A stretch of 64,000 nucleotides of DNA from BOG-908 sp963848205 (lineage in GTDB: Bacteria; Pseudomonadota; Alphaproteobacteria; Acetobacterales; Acetobacteraceae). Where the stretch lies: assembly GCA_963848205.1 (NCBI GenBank), contig CAWKCV010000003.1, forward strand, positions 1,507,943 through 1,571,942, read 5' to 3'. Under the pieces are notes generated by a model. The model ran no database searches, was not told the origin of the DNA, and saw only the letters and a list, made by a program, of their open reading frames with translations. Of this stretch, positions 1 to 8,449 are shown piece after piece. The position numbers and the translations under genes are program-made. The stretch's first letter is position 1; the number at the start of each line of letters is the position of its first letter.

Positions 1-6
1 GGCCAC

Positions 7-2466
7 GTGAAGTTCACGCTGTCCTGGCTGCGCGACCATCTGGAGACGGATGCCGATCTGGAGCGGATCACCACGACGCTGTCCGCAATCGGGCTGGAGG
101 TGGAGGGCGTGCACGACCGTTCGGCCGCGCTGGCCCCGTTCCGCACCGCGCGGATCATCGAAGCGGTGCAGCACCCCAACGCCGACCGGCTGCGCGCGTG
201 CACGGTCGATACCGGTGACGGCGCCCCGGTCAGCGTCGTATGCGGCGCGCCCAATGCGCGCACCGGGCTGCACGTGGTGTTCGCGCCGCCGGGCGCGTTC
301 ATTCCGGGTAGCGGCATTACGCTGAAGGTGGGCGAGATACGCGGTGTCACCTCGGCTGGCATGCTGGTCAGCACGCGCGAGATGGGTCTGGGCGAAGACC
401 ATGAGGGGATCGTCGAGCTGCCGGAGGCCACGCCGGTCGGGTTAGGCTATGCGGCCTGGGCAGGGCTGGACGATCCGGTGATCGAGATCGGGGTCACGCC
501 CAACCGTGGCGACGCGCTGGCGATCCGCGGCATCGCGCGCGATCTGGCGGCGGCCGGGCTTGGCTCATTGAAACCCTGGTCGGCGCAGGCCGTGCCGGCC
601 GCCTTCGAGACGACGCTTGGCTGGCAGATCGAGTGGCCGGAGGCTTGCCCTTGGGTGCTGGGCCGCAGCCTGCGCGGTGTGCGGAACGGGCCCAGCCCGG
701 ATTGGCTGCAACGCCGCCTGCTGGCGCTCGGACTCCGCCCGATCAGCGCGCTGGTCGATGTGACAAATTTCTTCACCTACGACCTTGGCCGTCCGCTGCA
801 TGTGTTCGACGCCGACCGGCTGGCTGGCGGCAAGCTCACGCTGCGGCGCGGCGCGGGCGAGACGTTCCGTGCTCTGAACGGGCGAGACATCACCGTGCAT
901 CCCGACGATTTGGTGATTGCCGACGCGGCGGGCGTGGTTTCGCTGGCCGGCATCGTCGGCGGCGAGGCAAGCGGGTCCCAGCCCGACACGCAACACGTCT
1001 TTCTGGAATGCGCGCTGTTCGATCCCGTGACGATCGCGCGGGCCGGGCGCCGCCATCAGATCAATACGGACGCGCGTGCGCGGTTCGAACGCGGTGTCGA
1101 CCCGTCGCTGCTGCCCGCCGCGATGGAGGCAGCCACTTCCATGATCCTGGCGCTGTGCGGCGGCGAGGCGGGCAGCGTGGTCTCGGCCGGCGCGGAGCCT
1201 GCGTGGCAGCGCCAGGCCAGCCTGCGGTTCGAGCGGCTCATGGGCTTGGGCGGCGCGGAGGTGACTCAGGAAGAGGCTACTGCGATCCTGGCCGAGCTCG
1301 GCTTCACCGCCGTTCCGCGCGACAGCAACAGCCGTATCACCGTGCAGGTGCCGGCCTGGCGGAACGACATCGCCGGCGCGCCTGGCCTGGAGCAGCCGGC
1401 CACGCTCGACCGCGATCGCGCCGACAAGGCCGCCGAGGGTGCGGCCGAGATCGAGCCGGAATGCGACCTGATCGAGGAAGTGCTGCGAATCCGCGGGCTC
1501 GACCGGATTGCCGCACTTTCGCTGCCGGGCTCGTCCATCGTGCCGCCGCCTTCCTTGTCGTCGCGCCAGGCGCGTACGTCATTGGCCAGGCGCCTGCTGG
1601 CCGCACGCGGGCTGGCGGAGTGTGTCACCTACAGCTTCATGGCGCGGGAGGCGGCGGCCCGCTTCGGCGAGGCGCCGGCGAGCCTCACCCTGAACAACCC
1701 GATCGCGGCCGATCTCGACCAGATGCGGCCTACGCCGTTGGCGACGTTGGCCGATGCTGCGGCCCGCAACGCGGCACGCGGCGCTGCGGCGGCGGGGCTG
1801 TTCGAAATCGGTCCGGGCTACCTGGCGGACGGGCAGATGCTGATGGCGGCTGGGCTGCGCATGGGCAAGCCGCCGCGGCATTGGCAGTCGGGCGAAGTGT
1901 ATGAGGGCGCGTTGCAGGCCAAGGCAGATGCGTGGGCCTTGCTCGCGGCGCTTCGTGTGCCGATGGACGGGGTGAGTGCGACGGCGGATGCGCCCGGCCA
2001 CTACCATCCAGGCCAGTCCGGCACACTCAGGCAGGGACCACGTCAGGTGCTGGGCTATTTCGGCACGCTGCACCCTCGCCTGTGCGGCATTCTGGGATTG
2101 CCGGCGCCACTCGCGTGCTTCGAACTGTTCCTCGACCGCGTGCCCGACCCGAAAATCCGCCGCCGGCCGGCGCTGACGTTATCGCCTTTTCAGGCGGTGT
2201 CGCGCGATTTTGCCTTCGTCGTTCCGCACGCGGTGCCGGCGGAGACCGTCCTGCGCGCGGCCAGGGGCGCGGACCGCAGTCTGGTGTCGCGTGTCAGTCT
2301 TTTCGATGTGTTCGATGGACAAACAGTAGAAGCTGGGCATAAATCACTGGGCGTGGAGGTTGTATTCCAGCCTTTGGAACGCACCTTTAACGATCAAGAC
2401 CTCGAAGCGCTTTCCGCGAAGGTTGTATCGGCGGTGGAAAAAGCGTCCGGAGCCCAACTGCGATAG
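7..2466 (+). CDS. pheT: Phenylalanine--tRNA ligase beta subunit
   Basis: Beta subunit of the cytoplasmic alpha2-beta2 enzyme that charges tRNA-Phe. The 819 residues are full length and start at a GTG. An OB-fold tRNA-binding domain lies at about residues 40-150, B3/B4 editing domain at 215-375, B5 from about 400, a catalytic-like core at 510-710 and a C-terminal anticodon-binding (FDX-ACB) domain from about 725. A stretch of about 29 residues (456-484, Ala/Glu/Asp rich) is inserted in B5 between VPAWRNDI and ECDLIEEVLRIRG, where most bacterial PheT run straight through. pheS would be expected just beyond the left edge. The next gene follows after 5 bases and is probably co-transcribed. Confidence 0.97.
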   Translation: MKFTLSWLRDHLETDADLERITTTLSAIGLEVEGVHDRSAALAPFRTARIIEAVQHPNADRLRACTVDTGDGAPVSVVCGAPNARTGLHVVFAPPGAFIPGSGITLKVGEIRGVTSAGMLVSTREMGLGEDHEGIVELPEATPVGLGYAAWAGLDDPVIEIGVTPNRGDALAIRGIARDLAAAGLGSLKPWSAQAVPAAFETTLGWQIEWPEACPWVLGRSLRGVRNGPSPDWLQRRLLALGLRPISALVDVTNFFTYDLGRPLHVFDADRLAGGKLTLRRGAGETFRALNGRDITVHPDDLVIADAAGVVSLAGIVGGEASGSQPDTQHVFLECALFDPVTIARAGRRHQINTDARARFERGVDPSLLPAAMEAATSMILALCGGEAGSVVSAGAEPAWQRQASLRFERLMGLGGAEVTQEEATAILAELGFTAVPRDSNSRITVQVPAWRNDIAGAPGLEQPATLDRDRADKAAEGAAEIEPECDLIEEVLRIRGLDRIAALSLPGSSIVPPPSLSSRQARTSLARRLLAARGLAECVTYSFMAREAAARFGEAPASLTLNNPIAADLDQMRPTPLATLADAAARNAARGAAAAGLFEIGPGYLADGQMLMAAGLRMGKPPRHWQSGEVYEGALQAKADAWALLAALRVPMDGVSATADAPGHYHPGQSGTLRQGPRQVLGYFGTLHPRLCGILGLPAPLACFELFLDRVPDPKIRRRPALTLSPFQAVSRDFAFVVPHAVPAETVLRAARGADRSLVSRVSLFDVFDGQTVEAGHKSLGVEVVFQPLERTFNDQDLEALSAKVVSAVEKASGAQLR

Positions 2467-2471
2467 GAGCC

Positions 2472-3155
2472 ATGCCGATGAATTCTCGGCCTTCCATGCC
2501 GGAATGGGGCGCGGCTCAACCCGAGAGCGAAGGCAACGTGTTTGCCCAGTTGGTGCGGGGCGCGGGTGTCGACATGAACAACGCACTTACCGCCATACTG
2601 GGCAACCTGGCGCTGGCCGAACGACACGCTGCCGGCAATCAGAAACTGATCAAGCTGCTGGACAACATTCGCGCGGCGACGGAACGCGGCAATGCCGTCA
2701 GCCGTCAGCTGCTGGCTCTGGCGCCAGGAGGCGCTGCTTCCGCGATGATCCCCACGAATGGCATGACTCTCGACGAGGACCCCGACCCGGCTTCAGGCCG
2801 CATCCTGGTGGTGGAAGACGACCCACATGTGGCCGAGGTGGCGGTGGCCGTGCTCGAGGACATGGGCCATGAGGTCGAATTGCGGGGTGACGCGCCCTCG
2901 GCACTAGCTTTGCTGGAAGGCGGCGCCGCGTTCGACCTGGTGTTCTCCGACATCGTCATGCCCGGCGGCATGAGCGGCATCGAACTCGCAGAACGCATCG
3001 TCGTTTCGTTTCCGCGCCTGCCGGTGCTGCTGGCGACCGGCTACAGCACCGCGGCCCTGGCACCTGGGGCCATGCGCTTCCCGGTGCTCGCCAAGCCTTA
3101 CAGCGTAAAGGAACTGGCGCGGCGGGTGACGCAGATGCTGCCGGTCGCAGGCTGA
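2472..3155 (+). CDS. Receiver-domain protein with a histidine-less DHp-like half
   Basis: Two-part signalling protein of 227 aa. Residues about 33-85 resemble the dimerisation/phosphotransfer helix pair of hybrid histidine kinases (DMNNALTAILGNLALA), but the position of the phospho-accepting His in the usual HDFNN box is Val here. No ATPase domain follows. Residues about 113-227 form a receiver domain with acidic cluster VVEDD, acceptor Asp in FSDIVMPGG and conserved Lys in LAKPYS. It therefore looks like the receiver end of a hybrid kinase that cannot autophosphorylate. The Shine-Dalgarno TAGGAG overlaps the pheT stop, so translation is probably coupled to pheT. The partner kinase is not in this window. 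Confidence 0.85.
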   Translation: MPMNSRPSMPEWGAAQPESEGNVFAQLVRGAGVDMNNALTAILGNLALAERHAAGNQKLIKLLDNIRAATERGNAVSRQLLALAPGGAASAMIPTNGMTLDEDPDPASGRILVVEDDPHVAEVAVAVLEDMGHEVELRGDAPSALALLEGGAAFDLVFSDIVMPGGMSGIELAERIVVSFPRLPVLLATGYSTAALAPGAMRFPVLAKPYSVKELARRVTQMLPVAG

Positions 3156-3257
3156 TTCCCGTGCAGACGGGAAAGCCGACATAGAAAATGTGCGTTCCTG
3201 TTTTTGATGAACGGATCGCTTCCTTCTCAACCCTGCCCTCCGCGCGTATCTAGGCGC

Positions 3258-5063
3258 ATGACCGACACCCCGCTGCACCTGATCCGCAACTTCTCCATCA
3301 TCGCGCATATCGACCACGGCAAATCCACGCTCGCCGACCGGCTGATCCAGGCGTGCGGCGGGCTGACCGACCGTGAGATGACCGCGCAGGTGCTCGACAA
3401 CATGGAGTTGGAGAAGGAGCGCGGCATCACCATCAAGGCGCAGACGGTGCGCCTGGCCTACAAGGCGCATGACGGGCTGACGTACCAGCTCAACCTGATG
3501 GACACGCCAGGCCATGTGGACTTCGCCTACGAGGTGAGCCGTAGCCTGGCCGCCTGCGAAGGCAGCCTGCTGGTGGTGGACGCGAGCCAGGGTGTGGAAG
3601 CGCAAACTCTGGCCAACGTGTATCAGGCGATCGACGCGCACCATGAGATCGTGCCCGTGCTCAACAAGATCGATCTGCCGGCGGCCGAGCCGGAGCGCGT
3701 GCGCCAGCAGATCGAGGACGTAATCGGCCTGGACGCCTCCGACGCGGTGATGATCAGCGCCAAGACCGGGCTGAACATCGAGGGCGTGCTGGAGGCGCTG
3801 GTCACCCGCCTGCCGCCGCCGGTGGGCGACGCAAACCTGCCGCTGACGGCGCTGCTGGTCGATAGCTGGTACGACCAGTATCTGGGCGTCGTCATTCTGG
3901 TGCGCATCAGGAACGGCCGGATGAAGCGCGGCCAGAAAATCCGCATGATGGCGAACGGCCATGCCTATGTGGTGGAGCAATGCGGCGTGTTTACGCCGAA
4001 GATGGTGCCGACCGACGATCTGGGCCCGGGCGAGATGGGCTATTTCACCGCCGCTATGAAGACGGTGGCCGATTGCAACGTGGGTGACACGATCACGGAC
4101 GATCGCCAGCCAGCAACCGAGCCGCTGCCTGGCTTCAAGCCGTCCATTCCGGTCGTCTGGTGCGGCTTGTATCCTGTCGATGCAGACGATTTCGAGAAAT
4201 TGCGTGAGTCGCTAGGCAAGCTTCGCCTGAACGACGCGAGTTTTCATTATGAGGCGGAGACATCGGCGGCTCTCGGGTTCGGCTATCGCTGCGGGTTTCT
4301 GGGATTGCTGCATCTGGAAATCATCCAGGAGCGGCTCTCGCGCGAGTTCGATCTCGACCTGATCGCGACAGCACCTTCCGTCGTGTACAAGCTCCACAAG
4401 AACTCCGGCGAGGTGATGGATCTGCATAATCCTGCCGACATGCCGGACCCGACATACATCAAGAACATCGAGGAGCCGTGGATACGCGCCACGATCATGG
4501 TGCCGGACGACTATCTCGGCAACATTCTCACCCTCTGCAACGAACGGCGCGGCCGGCAAGTCGATCTCACCTATGTCGGCAATCGCGCCATGGCGGTGTA
4601 TCAGTTGCCGCTCAATGAAGTGGTGTTCGACTTCTACGATCGTTTGAAGAGCATCTCGCGTGGTTATGCGAGTTTCGATTATGCGATGGACACCTACGAG
4701 GAGAGCGACCTCGTGCGCATTTCCATTCTCGTCAATAACGATCCCGTCGATGCGCTCAGCTTCATCGCGCACCGCTCGGTGGCCGAGCAGCGCGGCCGCT
4801 CGATCTGCGCCAAGCTGAAAGAGCTGATCCCGCGCCAGCTCTTCAAGATTGCCATTCAGGCCAGCATCGGCAGCCGCATCATCGCGCGCGAGACGCTGGG
4901 CGCGTTGAGCAAGGACGTGACGGCCAAGTGCTATGGCGGCGATATCAGCCGCAAGCGCAAGCTGCTCGACAAGCAGAAAGAGGGCAAGAAGCGGATGCGC
5001 CAGTTCGGGAAGGTGGAGATACCGCAGAGTGCGTTTTTGGCGGCTTTGAAGATGGACGCATAG
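3258..5063 (+). CDS. lepA: Elongation factor 4 (LepA), ribosome back-translocating GTPase
   Basis: Translational GTPase of 601 aa that acts on stalled or mistranslocated ribosomes. The G1 motif AHIDHGKSTL, G3 DTPGH and G4 NKID are visible, followed by EF-G-like domains II, III and V and the LepA-specific C-terminal domain ending in KMDA. The frame stays open to an ATG at 3204, but the ATG at 3258 (MTDTPLHLIRNFSIIAHID) matches the family N-terminus and is preferred; the 18 upstream codons look non-family. It is followed by a hairpin repeat and then a convergent glycosyltransferase gene. Confidence 0.96.
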   Translation: MTDTPLHLIRNFSIIAHIDHGKSTLADRLIQACGGLTDREMTAQVLDNMELEKERGITIKAQTVRLAYKAHDGLTYQLNLMDTPGHVDFAYEVSRSLAACEGSLLVVDASQGVEAQTLANVYQAIDAHHEIVPVLNKIDLPAAEPERVRQQIEDVIGLDASDAVMISAKTGLNIEGVLEALVTRLPPPVGDANLPLTALLVDSWYDQYLGVVILVRIRNGRMKRGQKIRMMANGHAYVVEQCGVFTPKMVPTDDLGPGEMGYFTAAMKTVADCNVGDTITDDRQPATEPLPGFKPSIPVVWCGLYPVDADDFEKLRESLGKLRLNDASFHYEAETSAALGFGYRCGFLGLLHLEIIQERLSREFDLDLIATAPSVVYKLHKNSGEVMDLHNPADMPDPTYIKNIEEPWIRATIMVPDDYLGNILTLCNERRGRQVDLTYVGNRAMAVYQLPLNEVVFDFYDRLKSISRGYASFDYAMDTYEESDLVRISILVNNDPVDALSFIAHRSVAEQRGRSICAKLKELIPRQLFKIAIQASIGSRIIARETLGALSKDVTAKCYGGDISRKRKLLDKQKEGKKRMRQFGKVEIPQSAFLAALKMDA

Positions 5064-5171
5064 AGGAAGCAAGCAGTCCTTTTTTGAAACAAAGGACCAA
5101 AAACTTTTGCTCTCTGACGTGTGCCGATCCCGGAGGTCGCGACTGCGGGTCAAAAAGGAAGGCCTTCCTTT
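5064..5171. repeat. Palindromic repeat doublet between convergent genes (copy 1)
   Basis: The hairpin at 5076-5097 has arms GTCCTTT and AAAGGAC. It is followed by CAAAAACTTTTGC and a GC-rich centre containing ATCCCGGAG, which is also seen in the copy near 36.4 kb. The right end carries the perfect 16-base palindrome AAGGAAGGCCTTCCTT at 5155-5170. The right end is degenerate and encodes the last residues and stop of the minus-strand neighbour. Confidence 0.75.
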
Positions 5172-6187
5172 CTCACTATCGCATTGCACACCATGTCCAA
5201 ATCGATTTGCTCGATCGCGATGTTATTCGCTCCTTGGTGCCCATACGCCTTGCCGTAACGCCGGCCGCCGACAAATACCCGATCCCGCTCGAACCCCACA
5301 TAATCCAGCCCCGCCAACTCGGCATAAAACTGGTAGTCGTAATGATGCGCGCCGGGCGAGAACAGCTCCACCAGCCGGCTGCCGGGGCGCATCCACAACG
5401 CGTTCGTCAGGCCGTTGCCATGCACGCCCACCATGATGTCGTGCGCTGCGGCCACGCGCACCTGCTGCGCCCAGGGCAGCAGCGCGAAATCGACCGCCGT
5501 GACCGGTGCGTGAGCTTGCAGCCGCGCCAACAGCGCCTGCTCGATCAGCGGCGACAGGCAACGTGGCGGCGGGCGGCTCACGTAGAGTACTCGGCTTGCG
5601 GTCGTCGTCGATCGATTGGCTGAGACAGCCATGCGTGCGGCCGCTCCCATTGCCGGCACGACCCGGCGTCCCAGCGACATCGCCGCCTGGAGATATTTGT
5701 TGATGTTCGTATTGTCGGCCCAGTCGCGCGAGAGGAGGAGCGTGCGGCCCAGGTCGCGTGGCCACCCGCTCCCAGGTTCCTCCAACGGCACGCCAGGATA
5801 GAGTGCCGCCATGATGTCGCGCCCTACCCCCGCCAGGCGATTTTCATCCCAATCGGTGCAAAGGACGATGCGGTCCGGCGGACGGCCACCGAGCACGGCA
5901 TGCTGCAATGTCCAGAGCCACACGAGCGATTCCATCAGGTGAAAGTAGTGGAACGCGCCGCCATCGTGGATGACGGCGTTATAGGCGCCGCCGTCCGGCG
6001 CCACATCCGGCCCCGCCTCGACCGCACTGAGCGTCGGCGCCAACGCCATACGGGCGCTTGCGACAAGGCGGGCCGGTATCCGCAAGCCGTCCGCACCCAT
6101 CCCGTCGAATACGCCAGGCCTCCAGCCCACCTGCCCTGCCGTGCCCAAGCCAGCCTCCCGCAATCCGAGCGCCCAGGCGGATATCAC
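5150..6187 (-). CDS. Glycosyltransferase family 61 protein
   Basis: Predicted glycosyltransferase of the GT61 (DUF563) family, 345 aa, probably soluble and acting on a surface glycan; its sugar and acceptor cannot be read from sequence. Family signatures are the DGGAFHYFHLMESLVWLW segment near residue 75 and the late motif VGVHGNGLTNALWMRPGS near residue 255, followed by LVELFSPG. The start is a GTG. The C-terminal residues RKEGLPF and the stop codon lie inside the intergenic repeat, so the natural end has been set by repeat insertion. It is convergent with lepA, and upstream lies the tRNA-Ser on the other strand. Confidence 0.85.
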   Translation of the reverse strand: MISAWALGLREAGLGTAGQVGWRPGVFDGMGADGLRIPARLVASARMALAPTLSAVEAGPDVAPDGGAYNAVIHDGGAFHYFHLMESLVWLWTLQHAVLGGRPPDRIVLCTDWDENRLAGVGRDIMAALYPGVPLEEPGSGWPRDLGRTLLLSRDWADNTNINKYLQAAMSLGRRVVPAMGAAARMAVSANRSTTTASRVLYVSRPPPRCLSPLIEQALLARLQAHAPVTAVDFALLPWAQQVRVAAAHDIMVGVHGNGLTNALWMRPGSRLVELFSPGAHHYDYQFYAELAGLDYVGFERDRVFVGGRRYGKAYGHQGANNIAIEQIDLDMVCNAIVRKEGLPF

Positions 6188-6260
6188 ATGTCCGCCCGCC
6201 GCGCGCGACAGCCTCTCGGCTTGCCACCGCGGGCCGGCTTGCCTAGTTTACGCACGCGCA

Positions 6261-6350
6261 GGAGAGATGGCCGAGCGGCTTAAGGCGCACGCTTGGAAAG
6301 CGTGTGTGCGTGAAAGCGTACCGTGGGTTCGAATCCCACTCCCTCCGCCA
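6261..6350 (+). tRNA. tRNA-Ser (anticodon GGA)
   Basis: A 90-base type II tRNA with encoded CCA. The anticodon stem CACGC/GCGTG encloses loop TTGGAAA (anticodon GGA, decoding UCC/UCU). There is a long variable arm and the T arm GTGGG-TTCGAAT-CCCAC. The acceptor stem GGAGAGA pairs with TCCCTCC with one A-C mismatch, and the discriminator is G. It lies at the border between high-GC core-type genes and a less GC-rich block. Confidence 0.97.
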
Positions 6351-6432
6351 GCGCGCTCTCCGTGAGGCTCGCCTGGGGCGTGGTTCTCGCCGAACCCGCT
6401 GTGCTGCTCGTCATATCCTCGGAATTGGAACT

Positions 6433-7332
6433 CTACGGCACCAGTCCTATGGTCCCGGCAGCTTCTGCCGTCAGCATGTCCACAAAGATCCTGGTCTTGG
6501 CTGGGAGCAGCCTGGTCGGCGTGAGTATCGAGATAGCGTTTGCGATCATCGTCCATTCCGGGAGGATCGGCACAAGAGCGCCTGTCTCGATATCTTCCGT
6601 GGCCATCAGCGCGTCCACGAATGCTATGCCGACCCCGAGCCGGGCGAGATATCGGATCATCGTCATGTTGTTTGCACACACAGCACTGTCTGCCGGGATC
6701 TCGTAAGTCTCGTTACCCCGTGAAAGCCTCCATTCGCCTTTATCTCCCTTATGCAGCAAATGAATACGTCGATGCGCCGCCAATTCGGACGGCTGTTGCG
6801 GGTTGCCGTGCTGGCGGACATAGTTCGGCGACGCATACAGGCGGCCTTGCAGCATGCCGATGCGCCTTACCATCAATGTGGAATCCGGCAGCGTTCCAAG
6901 CCGGACAGCCAGATCGAAGCCTTCCGCCACGAGATCCACCCGGCGCGGCGATAGATCGAGGTCGATGCGAACGTCGGGATAGAGCGCGAGGAACTCGGCG
7001 ATGACAGGGGCCACGAGCCTCGGCCCCACCTCTGCTTCCACGGACATGCGCAAGACACCCTGGGGCGTGCCCATCACCCCGCGGATATGATCGTGTGTTT
7101 CGCGTGCTTCTTCCACAATTGCCTGGCAGCGCGAGAAATAAAGCGTTCCCGCCTCGGTCAGCTCGACGGTGCGGGTATTTCGATGCAGGAGCTGTAAGCC
7201 CAGCGAGCTTTCCAGCTCCGCAATTCGGCGAGAAAGTGTGGATGTCGGCACGCCGAGACGCGAAGCGGCCTTGGTGAAGCTCTTTGCTTCGGCAACCGCT
7301 ACAAACAACGCAAGATCACGCAAGTAGTCCAC
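6433..7332 (-). CDS. LysR family transcriptional regulator
   Basis: A LysR-type regulator of 299 aa starting at GTG. The winged helix-turn-helix covers residues 1-60 (FVAVAEAKSFTKAASRLGVPTSTLSRRIAELE) and the effector-binding domain about 90-295. It is divergent from the YcaC-type hydrolase gene. The shared 145 bp intergenic contains the palindrome TTCCGGAA at 7362-7369 and is the natural place for its operator; control of the divergent genes is inferred from layout only. The effector is unknown. Base composition from here to about 12.7 kb is lower in GC than flanking genes. Confidence 0.93.
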   Translation of the reverse strand: MDYLRDLALFVAVAEAKSFTKAASRLGVPTSTLSRRIAELESSLGLQLLHRNTRTVELTEAGTLYFSRCQAIVEEARETHDHIRGVMGTPQGVLRMSVEAEVGPRLVAPVIAEFLALYPDVRIDLDLSPRRVDLVAEGFDLAVRLGTLPDSTLMVRRIGMLQGRLYASPNYVRQHGNPQQPSELAAHRRIHLLHKGDKGEWRLSRGNETYEIPADSAVCANNMTMIRYLARLGVGIAFVDALMATEDIETGALVPILPEWTMIANAISILTPTRLLPAKTRIFVDMLTAEAAGTIGLVP

Positions 7333-7477
7333 GCTGTCCGTCCCGCTGATGGAATAGTGTTTTCCGGAACGACGTATCGTCCCGCCCGTGACGCATGGTT
7401 ATAGGCACCACCGTAGCGGGTCAAAGAGGCCCGGCGATAACGAACCGCAGGAAAGCCCCGCGGCCAAGGAGTGTCAC

Positions 7478-8080
7478 GTGGCCTCATTCGAACGTTTCAA
7501 CACGACCGATAGCGCGATCATGCTGGTGGATCATCAGACGATGACCATCGACTGGGTAAAGAGCCTGCCCAAGGCCACAACCATTGCAAGCTGCCGCGTG
7601 CTGGCGCGCATGGCGACCACGTATGACATGCCGCTCATTCTGACCACGACGATGGAGCAATATGTCGGGCCGACGATTTCCGACATCAGCGAATTGGCCC
7701 CGGCCGCGTTCGAGGCGCGTTTCAAGCGTGGAGGCGAGCTGAGCTGCTGGGATGCCGCGGATCTGCGCGACGGCGTGAAGGCGCTGAACCGACCGAACCT
7801 GATCCTCGCCGGCCTGACGACGGATATTTGCCTGTTCTGGGCGGCCGTCGATGCGACCAAGCTGGGCTATCGCGTCATGGTGGTAGCCGACGCCTGCGGC
7901 ACGATGTCGGCACTTGGCGATACGCTCACTTACGATCGGCTACGCAGCCTCGGGGTCATCGTCACCGTGGTCAATCAGGTGGTGACCGAGCTGGTTTCAA
8001 ACTTCGGCACGCCTGAGGGTCAGAAAGCGCAGCAGATCATGGGAGACGAAATCATCTCCAAGCTTGCGCCCGCTGGGTAA
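7478..8080 (+). CDS. YcaC-type cysteine hydrolase (isochorismatase superfamily)
   Basis: Probable hydrolase of the isochorismatase-like superfamily, 200 aa, closest in pattern to YcaC. Visible are the N-terminal MLVDHQ aspartate, a RFKRGGELSCWD segment that aligns with the family KRxGExxAWD motif, and the nucleophile region GLTTDICLFWAAVDA containing the catalytic Cys. The GTG start at 7478 is chosen because AAGGAG lies 6 bases upstream; the frame is open further to 7388 without family-like sequence. It is first of a three-gene run with an ABM protein and a porin, divergent from the LysR gene. Natural substrates of YcaC proteins are unknown. Confidence 0.88.
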   Translation: MASFERFNTTDSAIMLVDHQTMTIDWVKSLPKATTIASCRVLARMATTYDMPLILTTTMEQYVGPTISDISELAPAAFEARFKRGGELSCWDAADLRDGVKALNRPNLILAGLTTDICLFWAAVDATKLGYRVMVVADACGTMSALGDTLTYDRLRSLGVIVTVVNQVVTELVSNFGTPEGQKAQQIMGDEIISKLAPAG

Positions 8081-8085
8081 GAGCG

Positions 8086-8424
8086 TTGGACGTGGCTCTG
8101 ACCATCGATCCGACCAACCCGGTCTGGACACTGCTCAACACATTCGAGGCTCAATCGGGAAAGCAAGGTGAGATCGTGGCGTGCCTCCGGCAATTCACGG
8201 AGGATCACGCCCGCTTCTTGCCAGGCTTTGTTGGATCGGCGGTTCATGCAAGCCGAGATGGTGCAAGAGTGGTCAATTACGTGCAATGGCGGAGCGAAGC
8301 CGATTTGCGCGCGATGCTGCAGACCGACTCGGCACAACATCATCTGCGCGAAGTAAGCGCGCTATCCCGTTCGGTGACGCCGGTGTTCTACGAAGTCGCC
8401 TATGCGTCCCAGCGCGATGCCTGA
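8086..8424 (+). CDS. Antibiotic biosynthesis monooxygenase (ABM) fold protein
   Basis: Small dimeric alpha-beta barrel type protein of 112 aa. The pattern NTFEAQSGKQGEIVACLRQF, then HARFLPGFVGSAVHAS and VVNYVQWRSEADLRAML is typical of ABM-domain proteins, a group including quinol monooxygenases and heme-degrading enzymes. Start is a TTG at 8086 or a GTG at 8092; neither has a strong Shine-Dalgarno. It begins 5 bases after the YcaC-type gene, so the two are very likely one transcript. Chemistry cannot be assigned. Confidence 0.82.
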   Translation: MDVALTIDPTNPVWTLLNTFEAQSGKQGEIVACLRQFTEDHARFLPGFVGSAVHASRDGARVVNYVQWRSEADLRAMLQTDSAQHHLREVSALSRSVTPVFYEVAYASQRDA

Positions 8425-8449
8425 AGGCTGCGATCATCGGTCACGCCGC

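Noticed and set aside
633..1904. Long plus-strand ORF (423 codons) inside pheT
   Set aside because: Arg/Ala/Pro-rich shadow of the pheT frame, typical of high-GC DNA; no domain pattern.
2904..3980. Minus-strand ORF of 358 codons across the receiver and lepA genes
   Set aside because: His/Arg/Gln-rich antisense shadow of lepA; no family-like sequence.
5076..5110. Treating the hairpin repeats as ordinary intrinsic terminators
   Set aside because: In the common orientation the hairpin is A/T-rich and followed by CAAAAAACTTTTGCT rather than a U-tract; copies also sit upstream of galE and gltX and inside the glc operon.
6261..6350. Direct repeat of the tRNA-Ser 3' end marking an attachment site pair
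   Set aside because: I looked for a second copy of GGTTCGAATCCCAC downstream and found none by eye within the window.
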